64,000 bases of DNA from Bilabrum cf. latius (Eukaryota > Bigyra: Bicosoecida > Bigyra > Bicosoecida). Under the pieces are notes generated by a model, which worked only from the letters and a program-made list of their open reading frames with translations, was not told the DNA's origin and did no database searches. The stretch lies in contig OZ237765.1 in NCBI GenBank assembly GCA_965178125.1, positions 1 through 64,000 on the forward strand. Direction: 5' to 3'. Below, piece after piece: positions 58,246 to 64,000 of the stretch. The translations under genes were made by a program, and so were the position numbers. Positions within the stretch are counted from its first letter, which is position 1; each line of letters begins with the position of its first letter.

Positions 58246-61200
58246 TCACATGCCGCCTTCTTCTTCTCCTGGCTTGAGCACGTCCACCAGCACCACACCA
58301 AGCCCAGTCCCCGCCGCGATCAGACCAGAGATGTACAGGCTCAGACCAGACGACAGTAGCGCGACGGTAGCAGGCAATCCCATCACGCGGACTGGATTCA
58401 GCTGCATCTCGGTGTCCAGCCCGCGGGTCACCAGGTAGAGCGCGTGCCGCACTCGCTCCAGCCTCGTCCTCGTCTCAGGACCCATGGGCACGGGAGGCGC
58501 CACGATGAGCTCCTGCACGGTGGCTTCAATCCGCGTGAGCCTCCTCCTTTGAAAGGCACTGGCACGGTTCACCTGGATGCCGTAGTACATTAGGTATCCG
58601 AGCGCCGTCTAGAAGATGAGTGCGAGCACCACCGTCTGCGTGAAGAGCACGATGTACTCGTCTCGACTGAAGAGCGCGCTCCCCGCTGACGCCGCCACGA
58701 GCCCTCCGATGAACATGAGGGCAGCAAAGAGCGTCCCCGCCGCGAACAGCCCCGTGTACATGTTGATCCTAAGCATGTAGGGCCTGCCCACGTCCATTAC
58801 AGTATTGCGGACGTGCCACCACAGCAATAGGTTCTGCGGGTACAGAACGGGCAGGTGCAGCCGATGCAGTGCTCTGTGCATCATTGCCTGCGTGTCCTCG
58901 TGCCTGTGGTACAACGCCCGGTCCACGATGCGTCTCCTCATCGCTGCACCGTTCCACTGGGCCATGGACATTCGCTGGCATATCCCAGACTCCACGTATT
59001 CCTCCAGCAGACCCCCGTCCTACACCTTGGGCTGCTCCCAGCCGACCGCCCCGTGGCTGTGCCCCGCCATCTGAGCGATAGAGGTCACTTGCGGCAAGAG
59101 GGGCCCCGCCACCACCTGTCCCTACCCCTGTCCCTGTCCCTGGAATCGAACCCCCCTGCTGTGGCCCGCCCTCTGGCCCGACGCAGAGGGCAGTCGAAGC
59201 AGTCCGCGACCCCCGGCAGCGACTGAGGAAGACTGGCCGCTTGTTCCCTCACCGCTGCTCCTCACCCCACCCTCCGAGTCATCCGGGTCGGGCCCGGACG
59301 AAGACGCCGCGCTGCTGCCTCGGGTGCGCCGCCTAGCACCCCCTTGTCCCTCCGTGCCCCCTGTGCCCCTGCTCTCCGAGCTTGAGGCGCGGGACCTGCT
59401 GTCCCCATACGGGGATAAACCCAGCCGCAAACCGCTGGAGGCAGCCCGAGGCACTCCCCCTGCAGGCCTCCTTGCCGTGCTCCTGCCCCGCTGTGCATCC
59501 AGCGCACCCTGCCGGCCCAGCGGCACCCCCCCGCCCTCGCTTTGTCCCCTGCGGACCGGGCCTGGAATGCCACGACCCTCCTAGTCGCTGGGCACCCACA
59601 CCTCCCCTGCCGATCCCCGGTGCCGCGCCCCGCTACCCCGCTGCCGCAGCCCCCCCTCCGTGCCCGCTTCCTCCGAGACCGCGTGCGCCACCGGTCCATG
59701 GCGTGCGCCACCGTGGGGCACTCTTGGGTCCACCAGAGCCACCTGAGTGAGAGAGGCGCGGCCTCTGGCCCCCGTTGCCGTGCTGCTGGTGGGCAGCAAC
59801 ATGTCCTGTTCACCCGCGCTGCTGCCCCCTCCCGCCGACATCACTGATGCGTGCTGGCTGAGCACCTGTCGGATCTGCATGCTCTCCCGCCGCAGTCTAG
59901 AGGCGGTGTTGCGGCTGTGCACCCGCTTGCGGTCCATACGACGCTTGCTGCGAGTGCGCTGCCCCTTGCCCCCTGGGTTGGGAGTGCCCCCGCCCCCATC
60001 CCCGTGCCCCGCCTCAAGCTCCGCCGCCTCCCTGACCCCCTCCATCCCCTGTATGGCCGCCACCAGAGTGGCGCGGTGGTAGAAATTGGACCACACGACA
60101 GAGTGCCGAGCTGCCTGGGCCAGCAGGAAGGTCGTGCTGGGGGCACTGTCGGTCACGCCAGGCACGTCCACCACCTGCTTCAGCGCGTCGTTCTCCTCCT
60201 CTATCCTGCGTTGAGACCGCAAGGACTTGGAGTCCTCACCGGTGGGCTAGCCTGCAGCGGCACCAGTCCCCGCCCCTGCGGTGGTGCTGCCCTCCGCTCC
60301 GGCCGCGAGCAGCCCAGCGGGAGCGGCACTGCCATCCACTGCAGCCCCCCCTCCAGGTGCGCCCTCCTGCTTAGTCTAGCCCTGTTCCTCGTCTACCGGC
60401 GGCATCCCACTCTTTGCCCTCCTCTTCCTGTGCAGCTCGTGCAGCACACCATCCATAGCCTGCTTCTGCTGCGCTGCTATTCGCCCTTCCTAGGCCTGCA
60501 GCTGCATGGACCTTACCGTGTCTTCCATCATGTTGCATGTCCCCGCCTGCGCCCACAACTGATTGGCCGCACCCAGCCCCTGCACCACCTCCAGCGGTGT
60601 CTCCCTCGCCGCCACGTCCCAGTCGTGGCTGGCCAAGGCCCGGGCCGAGGAGGGGTCCAGCAGCTGGTGCAACATGCGGGCTGCTTGGTAGCGCCTGTGG
60701 TAGTCCAGCGAGGCCACCACCACAAACGAGACCTCCAGCATGGCGTTGATGGTGGTGGCGATGACATAGCAGCTCAGCAGCAGGATCCCTTCAGCCGTGA
60801 TGGGCAGAGTGCCCTGCACTGCCCGGATGACCACAGAGGTGCTGAACACCAGCAGCGAAAGCACGAACGAGAGCCGCAGCAATTTGCCCGCCACCATCGA
60901 CGCCCCCGACTTGATGTGCGAGGCCCATAGCACGTACCACAGGAGCATCTTCAGGGGCAGCGTGGGCAGCCCGTCCTCGTTGGTGCCCATTGCTAACCCG
61001 CCCAGCCGGGACAGCTCCACCCCGCTCTGACTGCTAGAGTGCACGCTTACACTGACGCTCGATGCCTCATCAGCTACACTTCCCGTCCACGCCTGGCTGT
61101 ACCCATGCGCAGACTGACCCATTGACAGCTCAGATCCCAGCCCAGCCCTCCGACGAGCACTGAGCTGCTGCTCCCGCGCCCCGCTGCTGCCACTGGAGCC

Positions 61201-63461
61201 TCCAGACGCAGACCGCCTCACCAGACCGGGAGCACCGCCCGTGCTGTCCTGCTAGTCCTATTTATTCCTCTCGCCGTCTCGCTGGGTGCGCTTCGCACCA
61301 TCCCTCCCTCCCTGGCCCCGTTGCTGGCTCTCGTCGGCATCCCGAGGATCGTACTGCCACACACTCGTCATCTCGTGGCTCCCGCTCCTGGACAGGTCAC
61401 GAGACCCACGCTGCTCCTGTCCGGACTTACCCTCTACCGATCCAAACTGTTCCCCAGAGGCCCCCAACTGTTGTTCCCTGGGCGCGCCCTCATCTGCCAC
61501 CGCCCTCAGCTCGTGCACCATCCCCAATCCACCAGTGGTGGGGACCTTCTCCGCCTCCACGCTGCCCTCGGTGGGGACTGCATCGCCCCTGGAAGCGTGC
61601 AGGTCGAGGACATCCCCGCCACTGGCAGTGGCACTGGCACTGGCACTAGCACTGGCTGCTTCCGTCTAGCTCTCACCCTCGCGGTCCGGCTGGGAGTTTC
61701 CGTCGACGGCCGGCAGCGGGGTGGCTGTCTCAGCAGTGCTCAGCTCCCGCACCGTCCGGAGGGAGGACTTTCGCGCGAGCTGCTGCTGGTCCTGCTGGTC
61801 CTGCCCCTGCACATGCATGCCAGGTGACAGGCTGCCTTGGGAGTGGGTGCGGGCCATGCCGGGCAAGTTGATGGACAGAGATGGAGGGGCAGGGGCAGGG
61901 GCAGGCGTCAGATCCCCGCCAATGGGCGGCAATGGTAGCGTAGCCGTGGCCGCCTGCGTGGGGTGCAGGTGTGATGGGGGTGCCTATCGGGGGTGACCCT
62001 CCTGGGGTACCAGCGGCTGCGCTGCAGTGTGATGCACTTTCCCACTGGACTGCACAATATCGACTACCCGCGAGTGCGAGGCACGTCCATGGTGCGACAT
62101 GGATTTTGATTCATTGCCACCACTGGCAGTGGCGGAGGCATCGGCGGATTTTATTGGCCTCTATTTCTTGCCCTTCCGCACGATTCTGCTGGTATTGCCC
62201 CGTGCATCCACAGCCGTGGTGCCTGGGTTTACGCTCAGCCTCTCCCAAAACGAGGCGGGCAGGCTCTCCGCGGACAGCTGCGACTCGAATCGCCAGTAGG
62301 TTGGCAGCGCCGGGCTCATGATCCGGAAGGCGTCCAGGCGAGCGGCCATGGAAGGGAAGACAACCTCTAGTCCGGTGCTGCTCGATGGATAATTGCGGGC
62401 TAGAGACCGCTCCATCTCGAGGTACAGCAGTTCGATAGGGAGACCGATCCAGCCGCTGAGCATTAACTTATTGGTGATTTCCTCCGCCGTCAGCGTGTCG
62501 GTATTCAACTGCGCATACTCTGCACGAGTGTAATATGCATACTTTATGGCCACTGTGGCCGGACGACTGCGACAAAGGTTATTGGGCAAACGAAAGGCAG
62601 AGGAAAATGCACCGAGCAAGTGATCAGCCTGTGCATTTCCCGGCATTCGACTACTGATACCGCTTTGCTGAGAGCTAATGCATGTGGCTTACAGAGCAAA
62701 AAGTCTGCGAACAATAGAGCGACGAGGCAGGCGTGCTGGTGGGGCTGTCATTGATGGAGGCTCGTAGGCTCGAATATGATGTGCCGCCACGTCTCCAAAT
62801 GGCATGCTTTCATCGAGCTCACACATGAAACGCGACGTACTCTACCGTGTACAACGACTCATAGCCCTTTTCTGTGTAGTAAGGCGCTACGATCATGATC
62901 ATCCACATTGTCTGGAGCAGTAGCTAGAAGATGAACGGCCCTGGGCTCAAGCAGCTCGAACAATCTGGAAGAAACGAACGGTTGTAGAGACCGTGGATTC
63001 CATGATACCACCATATGACTGGGGTAGTGAGTACGGCGAAATAATTATACATGAACTCGGGCAGGAACTGGTCCCAGTGAAACTCGACCTGCGATAGGAT
63101 AGGCACTTCCGCTAGCTCGACTGTGACACCCACTAAGCCCGCAAGACTTATTCGGGTACGAATGGTGGAAATGTATATGCATTACATCGAAAACATTCAT
63201 TAAGCATCTCACCCTCGCATCGTCGCGACGAAGAAGCAGCTCAACAGCCTCAGCCGTTCGGAGTGTCTGTGCGATTATGGGTATGCTCGGCGTCTGCACC
63301 GGTTCTTCCTTATCCACTGGATTCTGCCAAAAACTAGAGGACTTAGATTCAAGTCTACTTCGCATGGTGAGACCCCTTGTGTACCCAATGAACATCCGCG
63401 ATTGCTTTTCGTTTCGCGGTCGCAACCGCATTACATTATTTGGTCGCATCACTGATGGCAT
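58246..63461 (-). CDS. Very large multi-pass membrane protein
   Basis: Three exons (63213-63461, 62825-63088, 58246-62667), 1,644 residues, TGA stop. Membrane segments occur early (YNYFAVLTTPVIWWYHG; FIFxLLLQTMWMIMIVAPYY), in the middle (LSFVLSLLVFSTSVVI; ILLLSCYVIATTINAMLEVS) and near the C terminus (MYTGLFAAGTLFAALMFIGG; VVLALIFxTALGYLMYY). Between them are long disordered segments and a coiled coil. Soluble stretch TAEEITNKLMLSGWIGLPIE is the most distinctive. Thirteen TAGs (plus cta 62924, 62161, 61984, 61666, 61258, 61252, 60490, 60376, 60247, 59581, 59122, 59020, 58609), e.g. ERNKxDxQDSTGG. A channel or transporter is possible; no family recognised. The start could also be the ATG at 63365. 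Introns: gtgag...atcgcag and gtgtgagc...ctcag. Confidence 0.68.
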
Positions 63462-63515
63462 GGGATGATCCTTGACTGGCCAAGCGCACTCGCACCCCGT
63501 CCAGTAAACACAACA

Positions 63516-64000
63516 TTACCCAACCAAAAACTTTCCGCCCGGCCCGCTCGCCCACGCCAGGCTCGCATCCGTCTCCACGAGCCACCCGCCCTCCGAGTCG
63601 CCGACCTCTTCCCGCTGCACTGCCTCGCCCGAGGCGACTGCCCGCCGCAGGCGCACGTCCCTGGGCCGCTGCCACCTCCCTGTCTCCTCCTGCAGGTGCA
63701 CAGGGCCCTCCCCCTTCCCGGGCCCACCCCCAAGCACTCCCGCCCCCTGTGGCCTGCTCGACTGCCCCATGGCCCCCCTCCACAGGGGACTCTCAGGTGG
63801 TACACCCAGCACCCCCACCCCCACCTCCGCCCCCACTTCGGGGTCACCTCCGAACTCCACCTGGCCCCTCTTCCTCCTCCCCCCGCTACCCCCTTTGAAC
63901 CCCTTTCCCCCTCTCCTTGCCCCAGCCTACCCCCCCAGCGGCGCCATCTCACCCGTGAAAGCCGCTTGCCACCAGGGGAACAAATGCTTCTCCATGTCTT
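63516..64000 (-). CDS. 3' part of an unknown gene running off the window
   Basis: The frame is open from the window edge to TAA at 63516. An ATG at 63995 (MEKHLFPWWQAAFTG) may be the true start or an internal Met. A TAG at plus 63927 is read through (APLGGxAGARRGG). The rest is Gly-rich, then a segment with VHLQEETGRWQRPRDVRLRR and SEGGWLVETDASLAWASG. The stop lies 55 bp upstream of the large membrane-protein gene, transcribed in the same direction. Confidence 0.55.

Noticed and set aside
5835-63461. Interpreting the TAG-broken genes as pseudogenes or sequencing errors
   Set aside because: Only TAG is found in frame, never TAA or TGA, and conserved motifs stay intact downstream in the same frame.
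5835-63461. TAG as leucine (as in some other variant codes)
   Set aside because: The FANCM TPQ column, polyQ runs, coiled coils and polar loops favour Gln. A few membrane sites (35268, 58609, 62924) would suit Leu, so a formal column analysis is still the decisive test.
5835-63461. Readthrough or selenocysteine/pyrrolysine use of TAG
   Set aside because: TAG is too frequent (up to 13 per gene, several adjacent) and lacks any common downstream element.

Overview
This window is a chromosome end of a GC-rich microbial eukaryote. It opens with about 1.42 kb of perfect CCCTAA repeat (a TTAGGG telomere), followed by a 53-bp minisatellite and then genes. Short GT-AG introns (mostly gtgag...cag) occur in about ten genes. 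A Zn2Cys6 transcription factor, a GPI-like Cys-rich surface protein, a serine carboxypeptidase and GH3/GH79 hydrolases point to a fungus or close fungal relative. That placement is inference; another protist lineage is possible.

The main result is that TAG is not a stop codon here. Read with the standard code, nearly every gene is broken by in-frame TAG. Read with TAG as glutamine, about 100 TAG codons in 21 genes disappear and full-length proteins emerge, several of them clear orthologues (AMPK gamma/SNF4, ATP synthase epsilon, FANCM/MPH1, GH79, GH3, carboxypeptidase). Of 24 genes with a readable 3' end, 18 end in TGA, 6 in TAA and none in TAG (two of the TGA ends are uncertain). The glutamine identity rests on the conserved TPQ site of FANCM/MPH1, on polyQ tracts mixing CAG and TAG, on coiled coils and on ankyrin helices.

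Layout. 1-1790: telomere and minisatellite. 1870-7706: GH43-like secreted protein, WDR89, ATP15, SNF4. 7.7-16.3 kb: gene-poor, with two unrelated satellites of almost identical period (174 bp, two blocks; 173 bp, 23 units). 16.35-31.3 kb: GPI-like protein, FANCM/MPH1 head-to-head with a Zn2Cys6 regulator, an unknown protein, GH79, and a mitochondrial helical-repeat protein. 31.4-43 kb: coiled-coil protein, membrane protein, serine carboxypeptidase, a possible CWC25 splicing factor, an uncharacterised protein, and the first ankyrin gene. 43.8-48.6 kb: two more ankyrin-family genes. 48.7-49 kb: decayed copy of the promoter region of the first ankyrin gene. 49-58 kb: GH3 beta-xylosidase with an apple domain, a low-complexity protein, DPM3, a large Q-rich protein. 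58.2-64 kb: a 1,644-residue multi-pass membrane protein and the 3' part of another gene.

Functionally this is a mix of housekeeping genes (energy sensing, ATP synthase, DNA repair, dolichol-mannose synthesis) and secreted hydrolases for plant or algal wall and matrix polymers. I see no transposase, CRISPR array, rRNA or tRNA gene. Exon boundaries were placed by reading frame and splice motifs only, without RNA evidence.
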